Of a DNA stretch of 64,000 nucleotides, positions 24,104-34,739 are shown piece by piece. The first letter of the stretch is position 1, and every line of letters begins with the position of its first letter. The position numbers and the translations under genes are program-made. The notes below the pieces were generated by a model. The model was given only the letters and a program-made list of their open reading frames with translations, was not told where the DNA came from and made no database searches. Source of the stretch: Paguma larvata (lineage: Eukaryota; Chordata; Mammalia; Carnivora; Viverridae); assembly GCA_030068075.1 (NCBI GenBank), contig CM057835.1, forward strand, positions 69,792,895-69,856,894. Reading direction: 5' to 3'.

Positions 24104-24480
24104 ATGGTCTAGATTCCTGTCTTCCTAATGCTTTTCTCCCGCTGCACAATTGGAAATGGGCCCAGTGGACACAGCGTTGTCCCCAAATGACTCTGTGTTC
24201 AGTGATCTGAGTATTGTTGTTTTATTTCCTGTCTAGCCCTATCCCCCATCTGTGTTTGCAGGTTCCCAGCCTGTTCTGACCCAGCCCCCCTCCCTCTCTG
24301 CATCTCCAGGACCAACAGCTAGACTCACCTGCACCATGAACAGTGGATTCAGTGTTGGCAGCTACTACAAATACAGGTAACACAGAAGCCAGGGATTCCT
24401 TCCGGTATCTCCTTTGGTTCTATTTAGACTCAAATAAGCGTGAGGGGTCTGGGGGCCCAAGATGCTTCTCTGAATCATGT
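24104..24480 (+). pseudogene. IGLV: V3: IGLV5-like V pseudogene, cut off by the A/B junction
   Basis: The leader remnant starts at ATG 24104 with an immediate TAG at 24110-24112. The V exon follows the acceptor TGTTTGCAG at about 24261. FR1 is clear: QPVLTQPPSLSASPG, then TARLTCT and the long IGLV5 type CDR1 (NSGFSVGSYY). The FR2 Trp is lost and a TAA follows at 24378-24380. FR2/CDR2 can be followed to about 24475. There the sequence switches to block B upstream DNA, so FR3, Cys104 and the RSS are gone. The full paralogue is V11. Confidence 0.85.
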
Positions 24481-25162
24481 CAGACTCACCTACTTATAGG
24501 AAAATTCCAGCATAGTAAAGTCATGGCAAAGAAAACATGATTTTAGAAAAAGTTTATAGCAGGCATCCCTTGCTCATTGTTTTTCTGTCCATGTTTTTAA
24601 CCACAATTTCTATCATGTTTTCTCTGCAATAAGTACAGATCTGTAAAATTATTCTAGTGATTGTATCTGCATTTTTATAATAACATTGTCATCAAGTTTT
24701 AATCAATCCTACTGAGAGATTTTTTTGTATAAAGGAGCACACACTGATTTAAAGTGCACACTTGGCTAAGTGGTGACAACACAAAAACTGTGTCTCTGGA
24801 TCCCTATCAGAAAGCCTGCAGCTTTCACTCCTTCCCTCCTAGAACTTCTTGCAGGTTTGCCCTTTGTGCTCTGTGGTCAATGCCACACAGAATGCTCATG
24901 CAGACTTGAGTCTGTGTGCTGGAGGGACAGATCCTGGGAGGGAATCACTGCACCTAGTATGTGGAGGATTGGTGTATCTTTTTTTTTCTGACAGTTTGAG
25001 TGCTTATTTTATAGAGTCCTAAGTAGATCAGAATACTTTGGCATTAATAAACAATACTGAGTGAAACAAATAAATATGGATAATGAATTAAAAATTATAT
25101 TACTTTTAGAAACTTTGAGTTAATTTCCCTGGCATTGATTTTAAAGTTTGTTTGCTTGTTTC

Positions 25163-25167
25163 TTTGT

Positions 25168-25211
<44 letters not shown>

Positions 25212-25395
25212 GCTCTACACTAGGGGCATCTGGGTGGCTCCATCAGTTTAGTGTCCAACTTCAGCTCTGATCATAATCTCATGGTTTGTGAATTCAAGCC
25301 CTACATCGGTTCACTGCTGTCAGCGTAGAGTCGTCTTCAGATCCTCTGTCTCACTCTCTCTCTGCCTCCCCACCACTTATGCTCACCATACAGAA
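25163..25395 (+). mobile_element. (TTTA)n tract followed by a decayed CAN-SINE
   Basis: A TTTA microsatellite runs over about 25163-25206. A degraded sense SINE begins at about 25223 (GGGGCATCTGGGTGGCTCCA) and fades by about 25395. The matching place in B2 (about 56765) has no SINE. Confidence 0.75.
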
Positions 25396-26110
25396 CTGTT
25401 GTTTCATACAAGCAGACATAGTGACAGACGACAAGGAGTTTTAGTGCATAATGTCCTAGGAATATACCCAACTGTTTTTACCCCCAGCCTGAATAGAAGC
25501 TCTCCTTCTCTCCTCAGTGCTATGGGAATCTTAAAGGAAGGTGAGCTCTGGAAACCAGGGAGGAATCAAGTAAGAGGAAAGTACACAGAATCTTACACAG
25601 AAGGGGCCATGTGTCTACTGCTATTCATCATTGCTCAAGACATGATCCTGATCTAACGGAAGTTTGGTACAGACACTACCTCATTCCTGACCCGTGAACC
25701 ATACAGGAAGCCATGGACTGACTCTCCCTGAGGCATCTGAGTAGAGCAAACAGTCTCGCTTAGTTTATGAGAGGTTACCTAGAGAGAAACCTGGACCTGC
25801 CCTAATCAGGAGACAATGGACACAGCTGTGGTGGCACGGGAGCTCTCTTTCATGGATGTGACTACCATTTCAAACAATGGTGTGTCTGAGTCTGATCACC
25901 AGGGGGCACAAAGGATCCATTTCTGAGGGTTCAAAGGTGATGAGAATGGAACCTGCCACTTGTACTGTCTGAGCCCTCTACACAGGGCTCACAACTGTGA
26001 CCTCCTCACTCCTTGGCCTGAAACAGCCCCTCCTCTGACCAGCCCCCTGACACCCTCAGGAAGAAGGAAATGAGACAGGCTCAGTGAAGGGTCAGAGACC
26101 TGGGGGTCTC

Positions 26111-26118
26111 ATTTGCAT
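26111..26118 (+). promoter_or_regulatory. Octamer promoter element of V4
   Basis: A perfect ATTTGCAT lies 106 bp upstream of the V4 leader ATG. Confidence 0.8.
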
Positions 26119-26224
26119 GGAGTGGGCACTCCCTCTCTCAGAGGATGAAGAGTAGAAGGGAGAGTTGAGGGGAGGCTCTGATCAGCTGTGGGGTCAGAAG
26201 ACAGGATCGGTGATGATCTCCACC

Positions 26225-26687
26225 ATGGCCTGGTCTCCCTTCCTTCTCACTACCCTCGTTCACTGCACAGGTGACTGAATGTGGGCACACTGGAAGGGGC
26301 TCTGGGAGGACATGTGAGTCCTGCTTCCACTCTCTTGTGTCCTGAGCCCAGGATCACCCTGTCTGTGTTTCTACCCCTTCCAGGGTCCTGGGCCCAGTCT
26401 GTGCTGACTCAGCTACCCTCAGTGTCTGGGTCCCTGGGCCAGAGGTAAACCATCTCCTGCACTGGAAGCAGTTCCTATATCAGGGCTAGTAATTATGTGA
26501 GCTGGTACCAACAAGTTCCAGGAATGGCCCCCCAAAATCTGATATGTGGATAAGGGACAACCCTCTGGAGTCCCTGATCGATTCTCTGGCCCCAAGTCCA
26601 GCAACTCAGCCTCCCTGACTCACTGGCCTGCAGGCCAATGACGAGGTTGATTATTATTGTGCAACATGGGTTGATAGTCTTTGGTCC
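26225..26687 (+). pseudogene. IGLV: V4: IGLV1-like V pseudogene, block B group
   Basis: Leader part 1 (26225-26270) and the splice sites are sound. The V exon begins at 26384 and the mature region at 26395 (QSVLTQLPSVSGSLGQR). An in-frame TAA at 26446-26448 in FR1 stops the frame. Further 2-bp losses relative to V13 lie in CDR2 (about 26550) and in FR3 (about 26622). CDR1 is of normal IGLV1 length, and Cys104 (TATTATTGT) is retained. It shares with V13 the Cys codon just before CDR2. It is the paralogue of V13. Confidence 0.9.
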
Positions 26688-26726
26688 CACAGAACTCCAG
26701 GCCTGTGGTGAAGTGAGACAAAAACC
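26688..26726 (+). other. 23-RSS of V4, weak heptamer
   Basis: Heptamer CACAGAA (26688-26694) departs from CACAGTG at the last two bases. The 23-bp spacer is at 26695-26717. The nonamer ACAAAAACC (26718-26726) is perfect. Confidence 0.8.
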
Positions 26727-27284
26727 TGCTTTCCCCACAGTGATGAGCTTTCCTTGTGCAGTCCCCACCTTCTGCAAGACATCTGCTTCACTCTTTGTGT
26801 GGCCTAAAACTGAGGCCTGAAACCAAACCCAGCGAGCCTTCTCTAGTATATATCCTTTCTTCTCAATTCTGTCCCCAAAGCCTGTCCTTATAGGCACACA
26901 TTTTCTGTTTTATACAAGCTGAACAGAAGTTCCTGGATGCTGGGGCAGGCTTCCCTGAGGACCGAGTCCCTGAAGATTGTGCCTATCTGCTAGGACTACC
27001 ATAGATAGTACCACAGCTCGGACGACTGAACAAAAATATATTTATTTTCTCACATTTTTGGAGCATAGAAGTCCAAGTTCCAGGTGGTGGCGGGTTTGAT
27101 TTCCCCTGAGATCTCTCTTCTTGAACTTCAAATGGTTATATTCATCCCCGGCCCCAACATGGCATTTCCGTGTGTGCTCACCCATGATGTCACTCCCCTT
27201 TCTATAAAGACTCCAGGACTTAATTAGGGCACCTATATTAGGGCACCACTCTTATAACCTCATGTATCCATGATTACATCTTTT

Positions 27285-27491
27285 TTTTTTTTTTTTGGCA
27301 TGGTCTTTTTTTTTAATTTTATAATAGTTTATTTTCAAATTGGTTTACATATAACACCCAGTGTTCATCCCAACATGTGCCCTTTTTAATCCCCGTCACT
27401 CCCTCTCCCTCCTCCCTCACCCCCCTCATCCTCAGTTTGTTCTTAATCTTTGAGAGTCTCTTATGTTTTATCTCCCTCCCTCTCTGTGTCT
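27285..27491 (-). mobile_element. L1 3'-end insertion, antisense, with target-site duplication
   Basis: Two poly-T runs lead into the antisense L1 3' end (AATAGTTTATTTTCAAATTG). The element is truncated after about 200 bp. The duplication CATGATTACATCTTTT is at 27269-27284 and 27492-27507. The paralogous site in B2 (about 58620-58640) is empty, so the insertion is younger than the B duplication. Confidence 0.9.
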
Positions 27492-30294
27492 CATGATTAC
27501 ATCTTTTAAGGCCTTGTCTCAAACAGTTATAATGTGGGTTAGGGTTTCCATACAACGTTTTGAGGGACACAGATCAGTTCCTATCAAGGTATCAGTACAG
27601 ACCCAGGGCACAGAGTACAGCTGTGTCTGACTCAGCATAGTCAATTGTCCACCTGATATGCATGAATGACATTTACCAAACCCTCACTACATGACCCTGT
27701 TGATTAGAAGCTCAAGTCACAGTTCAGAAGTGACAGGGAGTTTCCCCATGGTAGGGTAGCTGACACTGTCTGAGGGAAGAAAGAGAACACACAAGAAAAA
27801 TATTGTGCCTCACACTGACTTCTCACATGAGGACAAAATGTGTCTGCAGTCTCAGGGAACATCTACACAACACACCTTCTGGATGACAGAGACTTGTTTT
27901 CCATCACCCACTGAGCAGCAACCTCAGACTTCAGGTGACGTGATCAAAACACCCCACCATCTGCCTTGACAGTATTATGGCCACTGGGGGGGTTGTTAGA
28001 TTGATTTGGGTAACACAGTGCTTATCTTGTGGGAAGTGAACTCAGTCCCTGACTAACCATGTTGCTGGGAGGTTTTGGGGACCAACTCAGAGAGGAAAAT
28101 GATAGAACCTTCAACAAAGGGGTCCCCACCATATTCATCATCTTCCCTCCATCCTCTTTGTAATTAAGGTCGGCACATGGTCTTTGGAGTATCGCATCTG
28201 GGTAGCAGACAAGGCCAGTTTGTTCCCTTCTCATAAAACTATAGCTCAGACCCCAGGTAATTCTGATGTCTGCACCTGATCAACTTCAGGCCAACACACA
28301 CTCCCAGGCACAAAGTGCTGATCTGAAATGGAGGCAGTCCCATGAGAGGGACAAACCTTAATAAAATCTACCTATTTGTTTGCTTACATAATTTAAAACT
28401 AATTCAACATGTTCATTATTTTTTCCTTAGCATAAATATGAGTAGATTTCTAATGGTTCTATAAGAAAACATACACTAAATTCAGGAAATAACCTAAAAG
28501 ATAAATTGAATAAATGTGAAATATTCTTATTCATAAACACACTGAGTCAAAACTTTAGCAATATGTAGATAAGTTATAGAAGCACTTTTATTATTGTTTA
28601 TTTTTATGTTTCCTTTGTGAAGGTGTGTAGGTAGGTACAGGCACAGGTGCCATCCAGATCCCTCTGACATTAGAAGGAGGGTGGATATAGGCAAACACCA
28701 GTTACTCAGTTGCCACATAGTATAATTGTTCCTTTGCTGTAACAGACTCTTTGACAGCAGGTGAGCCACATGTCCAGACTTCATGGTTTTGCATTCAGCG
28801 TGCTGACTCAGAAGGCTGCTTGCATCAGTCACTTCTTTGTGCTCTGGAAAGTGTCGCAAAATTCACTGTAAAACATGGGTTGGCACCAGCGGCTCCCAGA
28901 CTGAAGCCCTGTTGGGTTTCTGATGACCCTCAATCCTCAGGGTCTCCTCTCAGTTCTCTTGTCCAGGTCAGGCTATTCAACATCCATTGTACTAAATGTA
29001 AAATTGCAGAATTGAAACACTCAATTAATGAAAGAGAAGGCACGAAGAGAGTAATAAGGGAATTTAAATTCTTTAACTCTAAATGTAGAAAAAAAGAACA
29101 AAGTAAGATAAGAAAAATGTTATTAAATTTATAATATTACATAAATGCAATATAAATGCAATATAAATTATATTGCATGTAAATGGACAAATCGTTTCAG
29201 TTAAAAACATGGATTGATGCAACAGAGCAAAAGGGCCACTCTTAAAATAAAGACACAAATATAATAAAATTAAAATAATGGTAAAAAATATATATACATA
29301 CCCAGAAACACTGAAACAACAGAAAGATGTGGTTACATAAGTTTCAGGCAAAACAATAAGCGGAGAAGTTTTCTAGAAAAACAGTGACTCATTTCATACT
29401 AATAAAGAAACCTATTCAAGAAAAAAATCAAAGAAGTCAAATATAATAACATATCTTTGCAAAACTATATGAAGAATAAGTTAATAGAAGTAAAGAGATA
29501 AATAGCCAGTCCACAGTTACTGTTGCAGATGTTAAAACAATGCTCTTAGTAACTGAATGAATAGAGAAAAAAATACAAAAGTACACATTAAAAAACAACA
29601 ACAACAACAGAAGAAATAACTTAGAAGGACTACAAATCTGAACAGTAATTGCTTACATAATTAAATAAAGACATGAGTAAAAAAAATGAGTATTTCCTTA
29701 TTTTTTCAAGGGGATTTTTATGCTTTATCTTGGTTCTGTGAGCAAGGGTGGCTCCCTGTGTGTCAATCTTATTCCGTTTCTAATCATCTAATCACCTCTC
29801 TTCTCCCTTCCTTATCCCTTTCACGGAGATGATGCACATCCAGGCTTCTCCTGTCCCTGCCATGTGAAGGACTGACTGGGCAGCATCTCATGTTCCTGTT
29901 CCCACCTGTTTCCTATACGCCGACATTACATAATTAACTCCAACCCCTTTAATTGTCCTCAATCTCATTTTTCTCTCTCATGTCCTGAGTAACAGGAAAC
30001 ACAATTGGAACCCTCAACCTCACCAGCATCCTTTCCCTAGCCCTAAGTCCAGGGCCACAGTCACCTCTCCATGTTCTACCTTTTGGGCACTCTTCCCTCA
30101 TCTTCCTCTTCCAGATTCCATGTATAATCACCCTCAAGTCCTCCTGACAAGGCCTTGCCTGCTCTGTTGTCCTCAGGCACATTTTTGAAACTGACACAAC
30201 ATCTTTGTAAAGTAGAAGTTTCTTTGTTAGTAATACTGTATTGTAGATTTGAAATTTGCAGACAGGATATATCTTAATGGTTCTGACAAAAGAA

Positions 30295-30430
30295 AGAGAG
30301 AAGTAAAGAAAAAGAGAGAGGGAGAAAAGAGAGAGAGGGAGAAAGGAAGAAGAAGAAGGAAAGAAAGAAGGAAGGAAGGAAGGAACGAACGAAGGAAGGA
30401 AGGAACGAAGGAAGATAGGGAGGGAGGAAG
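30295..30430 (+). repeat. GA-rich / (GGAA)n microsatellite in the B1 tail
   Basis: This purine-only tract is the counterpart of the GAAA tract at 4190-4345. The open frame through it is low complexity. Confidence 0.9.
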
Positions 30431-30545
30431 AGGAAAAATAGAAAAATGGTATGTATATGAAGTGATAGACCTATTGATTAGCTTGATTGTGGAAGTTCAA
30501 AATTTTAATGTCTATCCAAACTCTAAGCTGTGCCTTTAGTGCATA

Positions 30546-31575
30546 CAGTTGTTTCTTATAGAGAAGCTGAAAAATTAAAAACAATGAATAATAAAAATAA
30601 GTTAGATTTCAACGATCATTTCTCCTGTTTTCCATCCATAAGAAATCCAAATAGAAAAAAACCTAAGTACCTCACTCTGACATACAAGTACTTTTCCATT
30701 TAGGCTTCATGTTTCCTCACCCATTCTGCATTTACATTCCATTTGCTCAAAGCTGCTGTTAAATGATATAGTTTCCATCCCCTCAACAGATCATATCTGA
30801 TGTGCACACCTCCAACTCCATCTTTCCTCTGGGGAATTTGCGTGCTTTATTTGCCCTGCTAGGAACCCTGGTCCCACCTCCACACCCAGAGAAACAGTTT
30901 CCTCCATCACGTGGCCCGACTGAGAGAGCAGCTCAGGTGTGTGCTTCAAGAAACCTCTGCATTCTCAACCCTCTGAAGTGCCACTCATGGTGCTTGGAGG
31001 TGATTCTGCAGGTTTCCTTCTCTGACAAACCCAGAAGTTTTCAGTGGGAAGGTTATTAGTTAAAATTAGTGACCTTGGGCACTAGGGCATGTGGCACATG
31101 GATGGATACTTGTGGTCTGACATTGACCAGCTCTTAGGTCAGTGTCCCTGACATCCTTTACAGTGACAGACTGTAGTTTGACCAGTGGGCAGCAGGAGGA
31201 CTGTGGGAACCCCCAGGAAGAGCAAAAGTGGGGCCTCCTCCTATGTAATCTCCAACCCTCATAGGGTTCCAGCACTTTTGCCTATGTGTGTTAGTGGGGT
31301 CTCAGCATCTGTGTCCCCTCTTGCTGGTAGGGGTCTTCTGCTCACAGGTCTGTGGAAGGTCCCAGCAGCAGCTTCCTCCCTGGTGCCTCCCAGGAGACAA
31401 ACTCTGAGTCTCTGTGGAAATCAGCCCCCTCTTTCTAAGGGACTAAGCTGAGACTTCAGCTAGAAATCAGGAAACATATCTGTGTGAACAGCACCTCCCC
31501 ATAAGTCCATGGAGAAGATCAAAGAAGAATAGTACATGCCAGCCCTGATGTGAGGTTGCAGAAGGAGCCCTCCTC
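30546..31575. other. Unique spacer, no gene seen
   Basis: This is the start of the non-duplicated interior. No V element, RNA gene or recognisable transposon was found on either strand. Short frames here have no family features. Confidence 0.5.
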
Positions 31576-32058
31576 ATGGTAAGGACACTTCTCCTTGTGC
31601 TCCTGACTCACGGCACAGATAGGGTAAACCCCACACCCATGGCAGATCTTCAATGGGTGTCACCCTAACTGCCACAGAACACCAAGCAGCTTAACCATTT
31701 CCCTTGCCCTGTTTCCCATGAGCATCTGTGTTTACAGGTTCCCTGTGGCAGCTGGTGCTGATCCTGTCTCTCTCCTTCTCTGCATCTCTGGGAACATATG
31801 TGGCCTCATCAGCACCCTGAGGACTGGCTTCAAAGTTGGTGATTTCTGGAACACTGATCTCAGCAGATGCCAGGGAACCCTCCCCAGTATCTTCTGTACT
31901 ACCTCTCACAATTAAATGGACACCAGAGCTCTTGGGTTCCTAACCACTTTTCTGGACCCAATGATGCCTCAGCCAATTCAGGGCTTCATTTCATCTACAG
32001 GCTGCAGCATGAGGACGAGGCTGACTATTAGAATCAAACTGGACTCAACAGTGCATCT
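31576..32058 (+). pseudogene. IGLV: V5: IGLV5-like V pseudogene
   Basis: A leader-like ATG at 31576 opens 43 bp ending CACGGCACAG, but the GT donor right after it is lost. The V exon follows TGTTTACAG at 31737. Its start (CAGCTGGTGCTGATCC) matches the QPVLTQ beginning with one shift. FR2-FR3 is clear in pieces: a PQYLLYY stretch, then FSGPNDASANSG and LQHEDEADY. In place of Tyr-Cys the frame has TAG (32029-32031) and Asn, so Cys104 is lost. CDR1 is damaged. No octamer was found upstream. Confidence 0.82.
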
Positions 32059-32096
32059 CACAATGATGCAGGAAGATGGGACATGGGACAGTAACC
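32059..32096 (+). other. RSS remnant of V5
   Basis: Heptamer-like CACAATG (32059-32065) is followed by 22 bp and nonamer-like ACAGTAACC (32088-32096). It is decayed and the spacer is one base short. Confidence 0.5.
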
Positions 32097-32954
32097 TTGG
32101 CCCTCTCCGATTCTTATTCGGTGACAGTTCAAACTTTATAAAATAAGTTGTATATTCAAATACTGTAATTGCAAGTGCCACCTGATTCACAAAGGGTCTA
32201 CTCTCAACTACCCATTCAGAGTTTTTTTTTTTTTTTTTGCCTCAGGAAAACACAAAATAGAAATGAAAACAAAATAATTCCATATCATGGTGACACTGAT
32301 GTTGCCTGAGTATCCATTAAGTCATAAAACTGAAATCTTTACAGCTGTCCTTACTCTCTTGGAATTAAGACAATAAAACTTTCTTCCTGTTCATTCTCAT
32401 CAGAGACCCATGGACCATTCCAACTAGTAGACAGGCTCCCATATCATGGACTTAACCTTCCAGTGGTCAAAGCTGAGACCCTTTCTTCCCTCCCTGAATC
32501 TTGTGCTCAGGAGTGGCCTAGATTCACTGTGTCCCAAGGTCAAGACAGCAGGATATGAGATGCTGTGTGAGGATGCAGGTCTTGGAGGAAACCAGGCACA
32601 GAAGTGGCCTGCAACCTTGACTCCGGACCTTCACTTGTGATGTCAGGGAGAGGGCCATTAATCAAAGAAGAAGTTTGGGGGACTGAGGCCAGGGACCTGA
32701 GAAAGTGGGGGATGCCCCACATTTGTTACCAAATTCTAAGCCTGTTCCAGGGGCGTTGGTGAAAGAGATCCATGGAAGAGGCTTAGCTGCAGCTGAAAGC
32801 AAGGCTCATGGGGATTCCTGTCAGGGTGTTTCCTGAGCCCACACATACTGACTCTGCCCTCTTTTCCACTTAGACACCCTTGGAGCTTTTCCACAATCTA
32901 GGGAGTGAGGAGCTGTGAATCAGGAGAAGGAACTCCTCTATATGTGCATGTTAA

Positions 32955-33227
32955 AATCCCCTAGGGAAGCTCTTGATGACCCAGGATCACAGGTCACCTC
33001 CTACTGCACAGGAGCAGTAAAAACACTGGGGGTTACCATGGCAATGGTACCAAGGTTCCCAAGCACAGCCCCTATGTTGTGACCCAGGGCAGCAGAGAGG
33101 GACCCTTCAGGTGTTGAAGCCAGATTCTCCAGACCCAGGTGTGTTGACAAAATCTCTTTAGCAGCCTTGGGCTCCTACATGAGGAAAGGCTGATCCTTCT
33201 CATAGAGTTGTATATACCCGTATGTAA
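32955..33227 (+). pseudogene. IGLV: V6: old IGLV1-like V relic
   Basis: The relic is recognised by order of pieces. FR1 end plus Cys23 lies at about 32970-33010 (CAGGTCACCTCCTACTGCAC). A CDR1/FR2 resembling that of V13 follows, with GGTACCAAGG. A CCAGATTCTCCAGACCC piece matches FR3 start at about 33120. A GGGCTCCTACATGAGGAAAG piece matches the end of FR3. No reading frame survives, and Cys104 is not recognisable. A possible N-terminal FR1 scrap sits at about 32836, separated by about 100 bp. The RSS immediately downstream supports the call. Confidence 0.68.
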
Positions 33228-33266
33228 CACAGAGCTCCCGTTCCACAGGGAAATGTGATGAAACAC
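33228..33266 (+). other. 23-RSS remnant of V6
   Basis: CACAGAG (33228-33234) is followed by exactly 23 bp beginning CTCCCG. Then comes ATGAAACAC, a decayed nonamer. Heptamer and spacer start are the same as in V13 (CACAGAGCTCCCG), linking this relic to the block B group. Confidence 0.65.
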
Positions 33267-33731
33267 ATCCTCCAACCCTACTCTGCTTATTCATCACTCC
33301 CCTGGCCCTGCATGTGAACACCGACAGCTCAGATTATGGCTTCTACTGTTACATGTGCTATTAAAACCAGAAAGAGTCAATCTATGGACTTGCAATAAGT
33401 TTATAAGGTCAATAAAAACATCTACTTTTGAAGGTATTCGTCTCTAAATGGCAAAAATAGTTACCATGTTTCTAGAAATAAAATGCCCCTCACGTGTTTT
33501 TCTTTGGGATTATAAGAAAAGCAATTGTGTGGAATGTGGGTGACCCTAAATAACCTGGTGACCTTCTGCCCAGCGCCCTATATGTTCCTTGGTACCATCT
33601 TGGGCTTTGCTGATAATTCCTTGAGCTTGGAAATCTTACAGATACTCAGTTTCCCCCTTTCTCCTGAGATTAGAGCTTCGCTGGTCTCCTGTACCCCAGA
33701 TTCTGGACAGTGCCTCCCCAGTGAGCAGATC

Positions 33732-34275
33732 TGAACAGACCCCTTACCAAGGAAGGTACACAAATGAATAGTAAACATGTGAAAATACGTCCAACATAAC
33801 AGCTCATTGGAGGATTACAAATTTGACAATGAGGAACACAAGACGCTTACTACCGTGGCTAAAATTCAGTACAATGACAGCATCAGATGCTATCAGGATG
33901 TCAGGCAGCAGGAACTGTCATTCTTTTCTGGCACAAATGACCAATGCCCCAGACTCTCTGGAAGATTCATTGGCAGTCTACTGCAGAGCTAAGAAACTCT
34001 TGATGATATAACATAGAAATCACACTCTTGGCATTTCCGTAAATGAGTTATTTGGACCCACACCAGGATATAGACATATATGTTTATTTCTTGTTTATTT
34101 CTAATTGTGAAGACTTGAAAGCAACAAATCCATCATTTCATCAGTAAATGAGTCAACAATTCCAACACGTCAAGACATGGAATATGATTCAATTATGAAC
34201 AGACATAAGTGATCAAACCACAAAAACATGTTTAGGAAGCTTCCATGCATATTTCTAAGTGAAAGAAGCCAACAT
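33732..34275 (+). mobile_element. Ancient L1 fragment (ORF2 end and 3' part)
   Basis: The order of pieces matches the end of L1 ORF2. There is a GAACAGA start, GTGGCTAAAATTCA, a GCAGGAACTGTCATTC piece, AAATGAGTTATTTGGAC, and AAGTGAAAGAAGCCAACATG. It is heavily diverged. Short frames inside it that mimic V-like residues are from this L1. Confidence 0.7.
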
Positions 34276-34394
34276 GAAGAAATGGGAACTGTGACCAGTG
34301 AGAGGACAGGGGGACAGAAACCCTGGGCACCACCTCCATCCTTGGGTTGCCATGTCTCCCGCAGCCACCAGAAGGCCCTGGGCGCTCCTCAGTT

Positions 34395-34454
34395 CCTCAG
34401 GTGAAAGCTGCTATCAAGTGTCAGAAGCCAAACCCACTGAACCACCAAGGCACC
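34395..34454 (-). mobile_element. Old CAN-SINE head fragment, antisense
   Basis: The reverse complement reads as a diverged SINE head (GGTGCCTTGGTGGTTCAG). Body and tail are missing or unrecognisable. It lies just upstream of V7 and may have removed its front. Confidence 0.5.
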
Positions 34455-34526
34455 TCAAATGGACTTTAATTTTTGGAGAAGTTACAGGTTTACACTAAAT
34501 TTGAGTAGAATATTTAGAGAATTCCC

Positions 34527-34700
34527 AACAGTGTAGGCAAAAATGATGTTCTGTTTGTCGCATAAGCAAGGGAGCCCTTCCCAATATCTTCTAAGATTGT
34601 ACTCCTGTTAAGTAAGCATAGGGCTCTGGGATCTCAGCTGCTTCCTGATCCAAAGATAACGGATTGAATTCTAGACATTTGCTAAACTGTGGCAAGTATC
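34527..34700 (+). pseudogene. IGLV: V7: IGLV5-like V fragment
   Basis: A CDR1 end (ACAGTGTAGGC) leads into FR2 with AAGGGAGCCCTTCCCAATAT, matching the GSPPQYLL part of IGLV5. Then GGGCTCTGGGATCTCAGC and GATCCAAAGATAAC match the GSGVPSRFSGSKDA region. Leader, FR1 and a clear Cys104 are not seen. It is a relic with no open frame. Confidence 0.65.
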
Positions 34701-34739
34701 CTGGTGATAAAACTTGTCAATACTTTCAATTAATGTCTG

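Larger units (their letters stand above)
9931..24480 (+). repeat. Segmental duplication block A, copy A2 (split by L1-2)
   Basis: Apart from the L1-2 insertion (12245-19104), this block aligns in order with 44832-52500. It covers an old L1 fragment, V2, an AT-rich spacer, two SINE sites and the IGLV5-like V3. The spacer 19120-24025 holds no gene that I can see; 19561-19776 and 21767-21983 are SINEs. Compared with A3 it lacks about 340 bp (present in A3 at about 50335-50690). The right end stops abruptly inside V3 at about 24475-24485. Confidence 0.85.
24475..30545 (+). repeat. Segmental duplication block B, copy B1
   Basis: The block aligns with 56275-59650 (B2) and, in its first part, with 59940-60205 (B3). 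It carries V4 and its flanks. Bases 24486-26110 are the upstream flank: a TTTA microsatellite, a decayed SINE, no gene. Bases 26727-28290 are the downstream flank with an L1 tail. Bases 28290-30545 are the B tail, also found at 3135-4500. A 930-bp part (28621-29548) is missing from that orphan tail; I recognise no gene in it. Confidence 0.82.

Noticed and set aside
28751..29134. A 127-codon plus-strand frame
   Set aside because: It has no recognisable domain and no conserved counterpart, and it overlaps an opposing frame of similar length.
33300..33365. A DSSDYGFYC-like stretch resembling the end of a V domain
   Set aside because: It lies downstream of the V6 RSS and has no FR1-FR3 in front of it and no RSS after it.
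33823..34011. V-like residues (APDSLEDS, LAVYC) suggesting another V relic
   Set aside because: The surrounding sequence follows the order of the L1 ORF2 end; the resemblance is accidental.
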